DNA of 64,000 nt from CAWCGU01 sp963795195 (GCA_963795195.1 CAWCGU010000006.1:186001-250000); one strand, 5' to 3'. Positions 31,427 to 41,290 are shown, counted from the first letter of the stretch. Translations and numbers: made by a program. Notes: generated by a model from the sequence alone, not told the origin.

Positions 31427-32902
31427 TCATGTGCGTACGGCGGATGCGATCCGGTAGCGCTTCGGGTCAAAGGCCTGGGTGCGGTGCCTGTACTCGAGCG
31501 TCTGGCCCGGCCAGTTGTTGGTCACCCGCCCGGACGGAGTCCGGTACCAGCTGTTGCAGCTCTCCCAGACACTGCCCGAAAGGCGGCCCTGGATTTCGGC
31601 GTTGAAGCCCCGCTGGACTTCCGGCAGCAGATCGAAGTAGGCGTTGTCACCGGCGGCAAGCACCCGTAGCGCTCCGAGCACGTAGCGGATCTGGCTCTCG
31701 AGCATGAAGATGATCGAGCCCGCGGCGAGGTTCGTGTTCGGGCCGTAGAGCATGAACATGTTGGGGAAGCCGGTGACCGACATCCCGAGATACGCCTCCG
31801 CGCCTTCGCGCCAGACCTCGTTGAGTTCGGCGCCCCCGAGGCCGCGAATCTCCATCGGCGCCAGAAAGTCATTTGCCTGGAAGCCCGTGGCGAGGATCAG
31901 CGCGTCGACCTCGCGCTCGACGCCGTCCGCCGTGCGCACACCGCGGGGCGTGATCTCGGCGATCGGATCGCTGACAACCTCGACGTTCGGCCGCACCAGC
32001 GTCTGGAACCAGTCATTTGAGATCACGATCCTCTTGCAGCCCATCGGGTAGCCCGGCTCGAGTTGTTTTCGCAGCACGGGATCGGCGACGTCGCGGCGCA
32101 GCTTTCGCATCATGTCGGCCCGGTAGTAGGCCAGACCGAACCGCGCCTTCGTGAACATGAACATGAAGATCTCCAGGCGCGCATAGATGACTCCCCGGCT
32201 GAGCTTCTGGATCCACGGGGCGCGGCGGATGAGAGCTCGCTGCCAGGGCCGAACCGGGTGGTCCGGCTTCTTGATGATGTAGGGCGCGGAGCGCTGGAAG
32301 ACGTGGAGCCGCTCCGTCCTCGGCGCGATCTCGGGAATGAACTGGGTCGCGGTCGCGCCGGTGCCGATTACGGCGACACGCTTGCCGTCGAGCTCGTAGC
32401 CGTGATCCCAACGGGCAGAGTGGAAGCTGTGGCCCTCGAAATCGTCGAGTCCCGGGATGTTCGGGAATGAGGGCCTGGAGAGCTGCCCGGTCGCCGAGAC
32501 GAGCACGTCGACCTCGAGGTCACCCTCCCCCGGTCCGTTCAGCGCCAGAACCCATTGGCCGGAGCTCTCCTCGAAGACCGCCGACTCGACCTCGGTGCCG
32601 AGACGGATGTGTGGGCGAATTCCGAACTCGTCGGTGACTCGCTTCAGGTAGGCGAAGATCTCGTCGCGCAGGGGAAAACGACGGGTCCACTCGAAGTTGG
32701 GCGCAAATGAGAACGAGTAGAGGTCCGAAGGCACGTCGCAGGCCAGGCCCGGGTAGGAGTTGTCGCGCCAGACGCCTCCAACCTCGTCGGCCTTTTCGAT
32801 CACCGTGAAGTCGTCGAAGCCCGCTTGTTTGAGCTGGATCGCGAGACCGAGGCCACCGAATCCCGCCCCGATGATCGCCACGCTAGGCGCGCGGCCGCCC
32901 AT
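31427..32902 (-). CDS. flavin-containing (Baeyer-Villiger type) monooxygenase
   Basis: FAD/NADPH monooxygenase of about 491 aa. The first nucleotide-binding motif is GAGFGGLGLA and the second GTGATATQF; the Baeyer-Villiger fingerprint FxGxxxHxxxW appears as FEGHSFHSARW. These enzymes turn ketones into esters or lactones; the substrate is unknown. The ATG at 32902 overlaps the stop of the preceding SDR (TGATG), so an alcohol-to-ketone-to-ester pair of activities is a plausible inference. Confidence 0.9.
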   Translation of the reverse strand: MGGRAPSVAIIGAGFGGLGLAIQLKQAGFDDFTVIEKADEVGGVWRDNSYPGLACDVPSDLYSFSFAPNFEWTRRFPLRDEIFAYLKRVTDEFGIRPHIRLGTEVESAVFEESSGQWVLALNGPGEGDLEVDVLVSATGQLSRPSFPNIPGLDDFEGHSFHSARWDHGYELDGKRVAVIGTGATATQFIPEIAPRTERLHVFQRSAPYIIKKPDHPVRPWQRALIRRAPWIQKLSRGVIYARLEIFMFMFTKARFGLAYYRADMMRKLRRDVADPVLRKQLEPGYPMGCKRIVISNDWFQTLVRPNVEVVSDPIAEITPRGVRTADGVEREVDALILATGFQANDFLAPMEIRGLGGAELNEVWREGAEAYLGMSVTGFPNMFMLYGPNTNLAAGSIIFMLESQIRYVLGALRVLAAGDNAYFDLLPEVQRGFNAEIQGRLSGSVWESCNSWYRTPSGRVTNNWPGQTLEYRHRTQAFDPKRYRIASAVRT

Positions 32903-33651
32903 CAACGTGTCTGACGCGTCGGCCTGATCAGGATCTCGTTGAGCGAAACGTGATCTGGCTGGCCCACGCTGTAAAGGACGGCGTTGGCGATGTCTTCGGC
33001 CTGCAGCAGATCGCCGATCTGCTCGCGCATCTTCTCGGTGGCGTCAACGACCATCGGGTTGGTGTTGTGGCCCTGCAGCTCGGTGTCGACGAACCCCGGC
33101 TCGATGCAGGTGACGCGGATGTTCAGGTGCAGGCACTCCTGCCGCAACCCCTCGGAGAATCCGGTCACGCCCCATTTGGTCATGTTGTAGACAGCCGATC
33201 CCATCGCCGCAGTGCGGCCGGCGACCGAGGAGACGTTGACGATGTGCCCGCCGCCACCGTCCCGCATCACGGACACGGCGGCGTGCGTTCCGTAGAGAAG
33301 TCCGAGCAGGTTGACGTTGATCATCCGCCTCCACTCGTCGGTGTCGGCGCCCTGGACGAGGCCGAGCAGCATCACGCCGGCGTTGTTGACGAGGATTTGC
33401 AGCCCGCCTAGTTCGGCGACGGTCTTCTCGACCATCGCGTTTGCCTGGGCCTCGTCGGTTATGTCGGTCTCGATCGCCAGTGCCCTGCCGCCGTCGGCAT
33501 TGATGCGCTCGGCGAGGGCGCCGATGCGGTCGCTTCGCCGCGCGGCCAGGGCCACCGCTGCGCCCTCGCCGGCAAGCACCAGCGCGGTCGCCTCACCAAT
33601 GCCTGAAGAGGCGCCGGTCACCAGCGCGACCTTGCCGTCGAGGGAACCCAT
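32902..33651 (-). CDS. short-chain dehydrogenase/reductase
   Basis: Classical SDR of 249 aa: cofactor motif GASSGIGEA, NNAG (LVNNAGVML), catalytic Ser in NVSSVAG, and YNMTK as YxxxK. NAD(P)-dependent alcohol/ketone oxidoreduction of unknown substrate. It is translationally coupled to the Baeyer-Villiger monooxygenase. It starts 22 nt past the leuA stop, so it may share the leuA transcript although it has no known role in leucine synthesis. Confidence 0.92.
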   Translation of the reverse strand: MGSLDGKVALVTGASSGIGEATALVLAGEGAAVALAARRSDRIGALAERINADGGRALAIETDITDEAQANAMVEKTVAELGGLQILVNNAGVMLLGLVQGADTDEWRRMINVNLLGLLYGTHAAVSVMRDGGGGHIVNVSSVAGRTAAMGSAVYNMTKWGVTGFSEGLRQECLHLNIRVTCIEPGFVDTELQGHNTNPMVVDATEKMREQIGDLLQAEDIANAVLYSVGQPDHVSLNEILIRPTRQTR

Positions 33652-33673
33652 GGGCTGGGACTATACGTGCGCC

Positions 33674-35269
33674 CTACGGCCCGGGAGTCGGAAGCGAAGC
33701 CGCCTCCTCGGTGACGCCCTCGGCCTCGCGCACCGCCGCGCCCTCGAGTGCGTTGGAGAGCGCCCGGATGTAGGCCCGCGCCGACGCTTCGAGGATGTCG
33801 GTCGCGACGCCCTGGCCGGACGCCAGGCGGCCGTGCGCCTTCAGCATCACGGTCACCTCGCCGAGCGCGTCCTCGCCGCCGGTGACCGCCGCGACCGTGT
33901 ACTGACGCAGCTCGGCGTCAACGTCTGTGGCGTCATGAATGGCTCCGAAGATCGCATCGACGGGGCCGTCACCGCCCGACTCGCCGACCGCTTCGTCGCC
34001 GGACGGCAGCTTCACCGCGACCTTGGCGTGCGGCGGGCGTCGTGACGACGCCTCGACGTCGAACCAGGCAAGTTCGTAGCGCTGGGAGGAGGCGCGCACC
34101 TGATCGGAGGCGATCGCCTCGAGGTCCAGCGCAGTCACCTGCTTCTTCTTGTCCGCGATCTCCTTGAATCGCTTGAAGGCATCGTTGAGCGCGTTGCCCT
34201 CGACGTTGAAACCCAGCTTGACGAACGCGTCTTTGAGCGCGTGGCGACCGGAGTGCTTGCCGAGCACGATCTGCTCGGGCTCGGCGCCGACGTCGGCCGC
34301 CGGGATCCACTCGAACGTCGTCCGCTCCTTGAGCACACCGTCCTGGTGGATGCCGGACTCGTGCGCGAACGCGTTGCGGCCGACGACCGCCTTGTTCGGC
34401 GGCACCTGATAGCCGGTGAAGCGCGTGATCATGCGACTGGTGCGCGCCAGCTCCCGGGCGTTGACATTGGTGTCGAGCCCGTGGACATCGGTCCGGGTCC
34501 GCAGCAGCACGACGATCTCCTCCAGCGAGCAGTTGCCGGCGCGCTCGCCGATGCCGTTGACGGCGCATTCGACCTGTCGCGCCCCGGCCAACACACCGGC
34601 GTAGGAGTTGGCGACGGCGAGGCCGAGGTCGTCGTGGCAGTGGACGGAGAGGCGGACGTCGCGAAGCGACGGTGCCAGCCGGTACAGCCCCTCGAAGAAG
34701 CGCGTGTACTCCTCGGGCGTCGTGTAGCCGACGGTGTCGGGGATGTTGACGACCGTCGCGCCTTCCGCCACGGCGATCGCGCAGACCTCCGCCGTGAACT
34801 CGACGTCGGCGCGTGTCGCGTCCATCGGTGAGAACTCGACGTCGTCGCAATAGGACCTGGCCAGCCTCACGGCCGCCCGCGCCTGCCCGACGACGTCGTC
34901 GCGAGTCGTCTGCATCTGGTGCTCGATATGGATGTCAGAGGTCGAGATGAACGTGTGGATGCGCGGTCTCTCTGAATCCTTGACCGCGTTCCAGGCGGCG
35001 TCGATATCCGCCTTGTGCGTGCGCGCCAGCCCGGCGATCACCGGACCCACGACGTTGCGCGCGATCGCTTCAACCGCCTCGAAGTCGCCGGGAGAGGTGA
35101 TCGGAAAGCCGGCCTCGATCACGTCGACACCAAGCCGTGCGAGCTGCTGCGCGATCTCGACCTTTTCCTGGGTGTTCAGCGAGATCCCGGGGGACTGCTC
35201 GCCGTCGCGCAGCGTCGTGTCGAAGATGTGGACGCGGTTTTCGCTTGGTACGTCGTTGGGGCCACTCAT
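33674..35269 (-). CDS. leuA: 2-isopropylmalate synthase
   Basis: Commits 2-oxoisovalerate to leucine by condensation with acetyl-CoA. The 531-aa protein begins the TIM barrel with FDTTLRDGEQSPGISL, has SVHCHDDLGLAVANS for metal binding and NGIGERAGNCSLEE, and ends in a LeuA-dimer domain (feedback by leucine in the family). The ATG at 35269 has AAGGAG about 10 nt upstream. That site is complementary to the leucine codons of an upstream leader peptide (35336-35395). It is separated from leuCDB by the SDR, the monooxygenase and the DUF559 gene. Confidence 0.96.
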   Translation of the reverse strand: MSGPNDVPSENRVHIFDTTLRDGEQSPGISLNTQEKVEIAQQLARLGVDVIEAGFPITSPGDFEAVEAIARNVVGPVIAGLARTHKADIDAAWNAVKDSERPRIHTFISTSDIHIEHQMQTTRDDVVGQARAAVRLARSYCDDVEFSPMDATRADVEFTAEVCAIAVAEGATVVNIPDTVGYTTPEEYTRFFEGLYRLAPSLRDVRLSVHCHDDLGLAVANSYAGVLAGARQVECAVNGIGERAGNCSLEEIVVLLRTRTDVHGLDTNVNARELARTSRMITRFTGYQVPPNKAVVGRNAFAHESGIHQDGVLKERTTFEWIPAADVGAEPEQIVLGKHSGRHALKDAFVKLGFNVEGNALNDAFKRFKEIADKKKQVTALDLEAIASDQVRASSQRYELAWFDVEASSRRPPHAKVAVKLPSGDEAVGESGGDGPVDAIFGAIHDATDVDAELRQYTVAAVTGGEDALGEVTVMLKAHGRLASGQGVATDILEASARAYIRALSNALEGAAVREAEGVTEEAASLPTPGP

Positions 35270-35277
35270 GACCTGAT

Positions 35278-35366
35278 CTCCTTCTCTAGAAACTACCGAT
35301 GACTCTGTGCTCGCGGCTATCGCGCCGCCCGGCGATTACTCCCCCCAGAGGGGGAGGAGAAGGAGA
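35278..35366 (-). promoter_or_regulatory. leuA attenuator: leader Leu codons complementary to the leuA ribosome-binding site
   Basis: The leader RNA holds UCUCCUUCUC (35366-35357, part of the CTT CTC CTT CTC codons). The leuA ribosome-binding region holds GAGAAGGAGA (35287-35278). They pair perfectly over 10 nt with 69 nt between. A separate 7-bp hairpin (35339-35356) abuts the leader segment. Pairing would hide the leuA Shine-Dalgarno; a ribosome stalled on Leu codons would prevent it. No U-tract terminator is seen, which favours translational control. Confidence 0.6.
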
Positions 35367-35395
35367 AGCGCCAGGCTGGAAGGCGAATGCGTCAT
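35336..35395 (-). CDS. leuL: leucine leader peptide (leuA attenuation)
   Basis: ATG at 35395 opens a 19-residue peptide, MTHSPSSLALLLLLPLWGE, stopped by TAA at 35336-35338. Seven of 19 residues are leucine, five of them consecutive, 67 nt upstream of the leuA start and in the same direction. This is the classic composition of an amino-acid biosynthesis leader peptide. The region 35396-35458 upstream should hold its promoter, but I see only weak matches. Confidence 0.8.
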   Translation of the reverse strand: MTHSPSSLALLLLLPLWGE

Positions 35396-35458
35396 CTGCA
35401 GGCAGAGTAGCGGAGCTTGAGGTTTTTGGGCGGCTTCGAAGTCGAACCGCGGCTGCGC

Positions 35459-36013
35459 TCACGGGTAGAGGAAGCAACGACGCACGTGGTCGTTGACCAA
35501 GCCCACAGCCTGCATGAACGCGTAGCACACGGTTGGGCCGACGAAGCGAAAGCCGCGGCGCTTGAGCTCCTTGCTCATCTGCTTCGATTCGGGCGTCTGC
35601 GCCGGCAGCTCGCTGAGTGCCCGCCAGCCCCCGAGCAGCGGCTCACCGTTCACGAATCCCCAGACGAATTCGCCGAAGCTTCCGTACTCCTCCTGCACCT
35701 CGAGGATGCGAGCTGCGTTGTTGACCGTGGACTCCACCTTGAGTCGGTTGCGGACGATGCTGGGATCCGTCAACAATCGCTCGACCGTGTCGCTTTCGAA
35801 CCCGGCCACAGCGGCGGGATCGAACTGTGCGAAGACCCTGCGATAGCCCTCTCGCTTGCGCAAGATCGTCGCCCAGGAGAGCCCTGCCTGCGCGCCCTCG
35901 AGGGTGAGCATCTCGAATAGGTGGCGATCCGAATGCGAGGGCCTGCACCACTCCTCGTCGTGGTAGCGAACCATCGCCTCGTCGGCGCCGGCTACCCACT
36001 CACAGCGTTCCAT
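35459..36013 (-). CDS. tag: DNA-3-methyladenine glycosylase I
   Basis: Excises 3-methyladenine from alkylated DNA. The 184-aa product starts MERCEWVAGADEAMVRYHDE (ATG at 36013), has EEWCRPSHSDRHLFEMLTLE, GAQAGLSWATILRKREGYRR and the C-terminal KRRGFRFVGPTVCYAFMQA. Zinc-site Cys/His residues are present at both ends (C4; then HVRRC). The open frame further upstream is low-quality and antisense to the permease. With mpg at 9 kb, the window carries two unrelated alkyl-adenine glycosylases. Confidence 0.95.
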   Translation of the reverse strand: MERCEWVAGADEAMVRYHDEEWCRPSHSDRHLFEMLTLEGAQAGLSWATILRKREGYRRVFAQFDPAAVAGFESDTVERLLTDPSIVRNRLKVESTVNNAARILEVQEEYGSFGEFVWGFVNGEPLLGGWRALSELPAQTPESKQMSKELKRRGFRFVGPTVCYAFMQAVGLVNDHVRRCFLYP

Positions 36014-36063
36014 CGGCCACAGAATAGGCAGGGACTCACACCGTCGCCGGGAACCAACACCTG

Positions 36064-37221
36064 ATGGAGGCTGCCCGGATCCAGGCTCGCGCCGTGGCCA
36101 AGGTGATGATCGTGGTCCTGGCTGCGATCGCCGTGGCCTTACTGCTCGCGCTGGTCTTCCTGCGAATCGAGACGACCTTGCGCTGGGTCGTTGCGGCGAT
36201 CTTCCTGGCGCTCGCCCTCGCCCCCGCGGTCGGCTGGGTCGAGAACGCGAGCATTCGCGGCCGCGGCCTGCCACGCTGGCTCTCGATCCTGTTCGTCTAC
36301 CTGGCCGCGTTCGTGTTCTTCGTATTCGTGCTGCTCCAGGTGATCCCGCCGATCGTGAGCTCGATCGAAGACCTCGCCTCGCAGCTTCCGACGTACATCA
36401 AGGACTTCGAGCAATGGGCTGAGCAGAACCAGCAGTTCCGGGAGCTCAACGACAAGTACGACATCACCGCGACGCTGACCGAGCAGGCCAAGCAGCTGCC
36501 TTCCGACCTCGGCAGCGCAGCCAGCGAGGCGGGCTCGATCACGGTCACACTGGCCAGCAATCTGATCGCAGGAGTCACCGTGCTGGCGCTGGCCTTCTTC
36601 CTGCTGCTCGATCGCGGCAAGCTGTACATGAACGCCGTCAGCCGTCTGCCCGCCGACGCCGCCGCACGCGGCAAGAGGATCGGCCAGGGCGTCTACCGCG
36701 TGGTCCGCTCCTACGTGACGATGACTCTGCTGTTCGCCGTCGCCGCGGGCGTGTTCACCTGGGTGATGATGGAGATCCTCGGGATTCCCCTCGCGATTCC
36801 GCTGGCGGTGATCGTCGCCTTCTGCGACCTGATTCCACTGATCGGGCTCACGATCGGCGGCATCCTGGTCGCGATCGCCGCCGGAATCCACGACTTCCCC
36901 GGCGCACTGATCGTCTGGGGCGTGGCCTTCATCGTCTACCAGCAGGCGCAGGACCGGGTCATCCAGCCGATGGCCTTCAGGCGCGGAGCGGTCAAGCTGA
37001 ACCCGGCGGTCGCGATCGTCGCGATCCTGGTCGGCGCCGAGCTACTCGGCGTGCTCGGCGCCCTGATCGCGGTCCCGGTGGCCGCCTCGATCGGCGTTAT
37101 CGCGGCGGAGCTGATTCCGGCGAAGCCGGTGGATCCTGAGGATCGGGCTCCGGGGGATGACCCGCTGACGCCGCTCCTCCGGACCTTCGTGAGCCGCTCC
37201 CAGCCACGTGGTTCGGCGTAG
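36064..37221 (+). CDS. AI-2E family (PerM/TqsA-like) transporter
   Basis: A 385-aa membrane protein with about eight hydrophobic segments: two at the N terminus, one near residues 72-95, a soluble stretch (~100-155), then five more. The conserved C-terminal half is typical of the AI-2E exporter superfamily (FCDLIPLIG, then VYQQAQDRVIQPMAF). Members export small molecules or exchange ions; the substrate is not readable. It is divergent from tag with 50 bp between starts. Confidence 0.88.
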   Translation: MEAARIQARAVAKVMIVVLAAIAVALLLALVFLRIETTLRWVVAAIFLALALAPAVGWVENASIRGRGLPRWLSILFVYLAAFVFFVFVLLQVIPPIVSSIEDLASQLPTYIKDFEQWAEQNQQFRELNDKYDITATLTEQAKQLPSDLGSAASEAGSITVTLASNLIAGVTVLALAFFLLLDRGKLYMNAVSRLPADAAARGKRIGQGVYRVVRSYVTMTLLFAVAAGVFTWVMMEILGIPLAIPLAVIVAFCDLIPLIGLTIGGILVAIAAGIHDFPGALIVWGVAFIVYQQAQDRVIQPMAFRRGAVKLNPAVAIVAILVGAELLGVLGALIAVPVAASIGVIAAELIPAKPVDPEDRAPGDDPLTPLLRTFVSRSQPRGSA

Positions 37222-37915
37222 CGCTGCTTGGCCCGCTCGAGCTTCTCGCCGCGGTAGAAGACCCTGGCCCAGGGCGACTCCGGGCGAGCCAGCCGGAACG
37301 CGCCGACCAGGCTCACGAAGGGGATGCAGGAGCCCGCCGAGGCCCATCAGGTACTTCTCCTTGGAGAAGTTGACGAGCGCCAGCAGTATCGCCGGAAGAC
37401 CGAAGGAAGCCGACGACGGCGAAGACGCCGTTCTCGACGTCCCTCGCGACATCGATCCAGGCGGCGAAGCCGATCAGCAGGATCGCGCCGAACGCCGCCG
37501 CGACCATCACCGCGTCGATCGACCGCCGCCCCTTCTCGGACCAATACACGTCGCTGAGGTTGAGCCAGAGCGCAAACTCGTCGTAGGTCAGCCCCATGCC
37601 GAAGCCGAACAGGATCGCGATTACCTCGATCCACGGGGACTCCGGGTTCAGCCCGATCGCGAGATAGCCCGTGATCGTCATCAGCAGGATTCCCCAAACC
37701 AGGTGGTGGATGTGGGTCCCCCCCACCTCGACGTTGCCGGGCCACCAACTCACCTCGGCTTTGATCATGTGAGCCGACGTTCGGATGAAACCGAAGCTGA
37801 GCAAGAAGGAGACGAACAGCAGAAACTCCGGCAACCGGTCGGTGTCGACGATCGCCCGGTCAAAGAGGCTGCCGATGCTTGCCAGCGGCGCGATCTGAAG
37901 CGCAGAGGCGCCCAC
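37206..37915 (-). CDS. integral membrane protein downstream of lysX (two frameshifts, 3' end unresolved)
   Basis: Starts with GTG at 37915, 2 nt after the lysX stop. About six membrane segments can be read: FLLFVSFLLSFGFIRTSAHM, a His-rich loop GGTHIHHLVWGILLM, VIAILFGFGMGLTYDEFALW, AVMVAAAFGAILLIGFAAWI, then FGLPAILLALVNF. The last part requires removing one C in short runs near 37405 and 37320. With those corrections it continues FVSLVGAFRLARPESPWARV. Beyond about 37206 the frame has no stop until 36936, inside the opposite permease, so a third error is likely. Family unrecognised; coupling to lysX suggests a membrane-lipid role. Confidence 0.65.
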
Positions 37916-37917
37916 GG

Positions 37918-40900
37918 CTACTGCGCGACCCGGGGAACCAGCAGCTTGCCGACCACCGGCAGGTCGACGAAGCCCTCGATCATGGCGAACAGCAGACCCA
38001 ACCCTTGGAATCGCCGAGGGGTCTTCGACGATGATCGAGCGCGGCAGCCACTCGGGCTGGAACTTCTGGTTGAAGTCACGCAACGACTCGATCTGGAAGT
38101 AGGGGTTGAGGACGTGTGCGAGCCAGCGCTCGAAGCGCTCGAGCGGGCCGAGCTTGCGCTCCTCCGCAAAGAGCCGGCCCCAGGCGGCGAAGTTCATCGA
38201 GAGGCGGCGAAACCCCTGCGCGCCGAGGGATAAGGAGCAGTTTGCGATCAGGAACTCTGTGATCCCGTTGGGGGCGCTCGGGTCGCGCCGCATCAGGTCG
38301 AGCGAGTAGCCGGGATCGTCGCCGTAACACGGAACCAGGCGCAGGAAGGCGAGCGGGCGATCCCCGGCGTCGAGGGCCAACCCGATCAGGAAGTCGGGCT
38401 CCGTGCCCTCGACGTCGCGCGCCAGCTCCATCGTGAAGCCGCGCTCGGCCTCATCGCCGCGCCAGCGGGCACTGATCTCGTTGAGCCGGCGGATCAGGTC
38501 CGGGCTGGCTTCGGTCTCCCGGATCAACTTGAAAGTGCATTGCTTGCCGACGCGGTTGGCCGCCGAGCGAACCTGCTTCATCTCCGGTCCTTCGAGCGTG
38601 AAGCGGTCGCAGCGGATGATCGCTTCGTCGCCGAGATAGACGCCGCGCAGGCCGTTGCGCTCGTACGCCGGCAGGTTGTCTTCGCGCGCGGAGAGAAACG
38701 CTGCGCTCCAGCCGCGACCGCGACAGAAGGCGAGGAACTCACCGACCGTGCGGTCGAGCGAGTCCGGCGGACCGATCGGGTCCGCGGATGCCAGCGCATA
38801 CCCACCCATGTAGGCGTACGGCACGACCGAGCGGCCGTCCGAGGAGAAGAAGTAGCTCTTGCCGTGAGCGAGCGCGAAGTAGGCGAGCGTGTCGCTGCCG
38901 TAGCGGCGCACCAGTTCCTCAACTCTGCGGCGCTCCTCGGGGTTGGCCTTGCGCCCGTCGACGATCGGCCGGAATGCCAGGACCAGCACCACGACGAGAC
39001 CCAGCACGCCAAGCGCCAGCAGGGCGTAGGGAAAGAAGTCCGCGAAGACCCGGTTCTCAAAGGTGTAGGGGCCGTCAAGTCCGAGCAGGCCCCCGAACAC
39101 CGTTTCCAGGATTCCGCCCAGGCTCAGCGACGGGTCCAGGTGATTGCGCTCGATCAGCAGCGAGACGGTGCCGAAAACGAAGACAACCAGTAGGTACACC
39201 GGCACGAAGAACACCAGGGTCAGCAGCGAACGCGGATCGTTTGGAGCAGCGAACTCCTTGCGGTACCAGACGAGGGCCAGCAGCGCGGCGGCGTCGACGA
39301 TCGCGATCAGGGGATCCGGGCCCTTGAGCAGGTGCGCGACGAAGCCGAAGGCGAGCAGCACGCTGGCGAGCAGCCAGGCCGAGCGCTTGCGGCGCGCAAC
39401 CTGGCGGGCGATGAAGAGCAGCGCGATGCCGACGACAATCGCGATGACGTGCGTGGCTGCGCGGCCTGAGACCCCGAGCAGAGGGTCGATGCCGAGGCTC
39501 TCGCGAACCACAGGCAGGGTAGGCACGAACGAGAGCAGCCCGATGACCGCGACGAGCCAGGCGAGGACGCGGGGGATGTGGCGTCCTGCGTCCGGCAGAG
39601 GCTCGGCCGCCATTTCAGCCGGCTCGGAGCTTGAAGGATCGGCGGGCTCGGCCGCAGCCGCGCGCGCCTCTCCGGCCTCGGGCGCGGACGCGAGATCGGC
39701 CGCCGTCGGCAGCCCCGACGCGGCGCCCAGCAGCCGCGGCGTATCGCCGAGCGGTCGCATCGTCGGGAAGAGGATCACCTCGCGAATCGAGGGCACCTCG
39801 GCCAGCAGCATCACCAGGCGATCGATGCCGATGCCGAGCCCGCCGGTCGGTGGCAGCCCGTACTCGAGCGCGCGAATGTAGTCCTCGTCGACCGACTCAG
39901 CCTCCTCGTCCCCGGCGGCCTTGAGGCGGGCCTCGGCCTCGAAACGACCGCGCTGGTCGACGGGGTCGTTGAGCTCGGAATACGCATTGGCAAGCTCACG
40001 GCCCGCCACTACGAGCTCGAAGCGCTCGGTCAGGTCTGGGTCGTCGCGATGGACCCGGGCCAGCGGGGAGGTCTCGCGCGGGTGGTCGAGGACGAAGGTC
40101 GGATCGATCAGCTTGTCCTCGGAGGACTCGTCGTAGACCTCGCTCATGATCTTGCCCGAGCCCCACTCGTCCATGTAGTTGATGTTCATGTCGTCGGCGA
40201 TCTTGCGGGCCTCGGAGAGCGGCATCGACGGATGCATGTCCAGCCCGGCGTTCTCCCTGATCAGCTCGGCCATCGTCACGCGGCGAAACGGCGGCGCGAG
40301 GTTGACCTCGTGCTCGCCTACCTTGACCCGCGTCTTGCCGACCGTCCGGGCCGCGCCCGAGACGATCTCCTCGACCAGATCCATCATGTCGTGGTAGTCG
40401 CCGAGCGCCTGGTAGGCCTCCAGCAGGGTGAACTCGGGGTTGTGTCGGGTGTCGAGCCCCTCGTTGCGGAAGACCCGGCCGATTTCGAAGACGCGGCCCA
40501 TGCCGCCGACGATCAGGCGCTTCAGCGGCAGCTCGAGAGCGATGCGCAGGTACATGTCGATGTCGAGTGCGTTGTGGTGCGTGATGAACGGCTTCGCCGC
40601 GGCGCCGCCGGCCGAGGTGGCGAGCACCGGTGTCTCGACCTCCTGGAAACCCTTGTCGGTGAGCGTTCTGCGGACCGACGAGATCGTCGCCGAGCGCACG
40701 TCGAAGATCCGCCGTGACTCGGCGTTGACCATCAGGTCGAGGTAGCGCTCGCGGAAGCGTGTGTCGACATCGGTCGGGCCGTGGCCCTCCTTGGGCATCG
40801 CCCGCAGTGACTTCGCCAGCAACTGGAAGTCCTCGACCTTGACGGAGAGCTCGCCGCGCTTCGTCGTCATCACGACGCCCTCGGCGCCGACCCAGTCGCC

Positions 40901-41290
40901 GAGGTCGAGGTGGCGGAAGATGTCGTGACGCTCTTCGCCGAGCCCATCCAGAGACGCGAACAGCTGGATCTCGCCGCTGGCATCCCGGATGTCGGCGAAG
41001 TCGAGGCCGCCGTGGCGGCGGATCAGCATCACGCGTCCGGCGATCTTGACCTTCTCCTCGGTCTGCGTGGCCGGCTCGAGATCCGAGAACTGCTCGCGAA
41101 TCTCGGCGATCGAGCGGTCAACGTCATAGCGGACGGGGTAGGGGTCGATGCCTCGCTCGCGCAGCCTCTCGATCTTCTCGAGGCGGTGCTCACGCTCGGC
41201 CTCGATGAAGGAGGCGCTGCCCTCGTCCTCGGCCCCGACTTCGGGCGCCTTGGCTTCCTGCGCCTGCTGGCCGGGATCCTCCGTGTTCAC
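37918..41290 (-). CDS. lysX: lysyl-tRNA synthetase fused to an MprF-type lysyl-phosphatidylglycerol synthase
   Basis: About 1123 aa. Residues ~1-515 are a class II LysRS: OB fold (KIAGRVMLIRRHGGLDFADI), motif 2 (FEIGRVFRNEGLDTRHNPEF, ~269-288), motif 3 (GGLGIGIDRLVMLLAE). An Ala/Glu linker (~520-570) leads to six or so membrane segments (~573-790) and a DUF2156 aminoacyl-transferase domain (~800-1110). It would charge lysine and pass it to phosphatidylglycerol, lowering membrane charge. Mycobacterial LysX has the MprF part first; here the order is reversed. An extra G near 38003 breaks the last 27 codons, which end LLVPRVAQ at TAG 37918. Confidence 0.88.

Noticed and set aside
37313..41290. 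Single 1325-aa frame as a triple fusion (LysRS, MprF, membrane protein)
   Set aside because: The junction sequence is non-family-like, whereas the alternative frame gives a normal MprF end and stop at 37918 after correcting one homopolymer.
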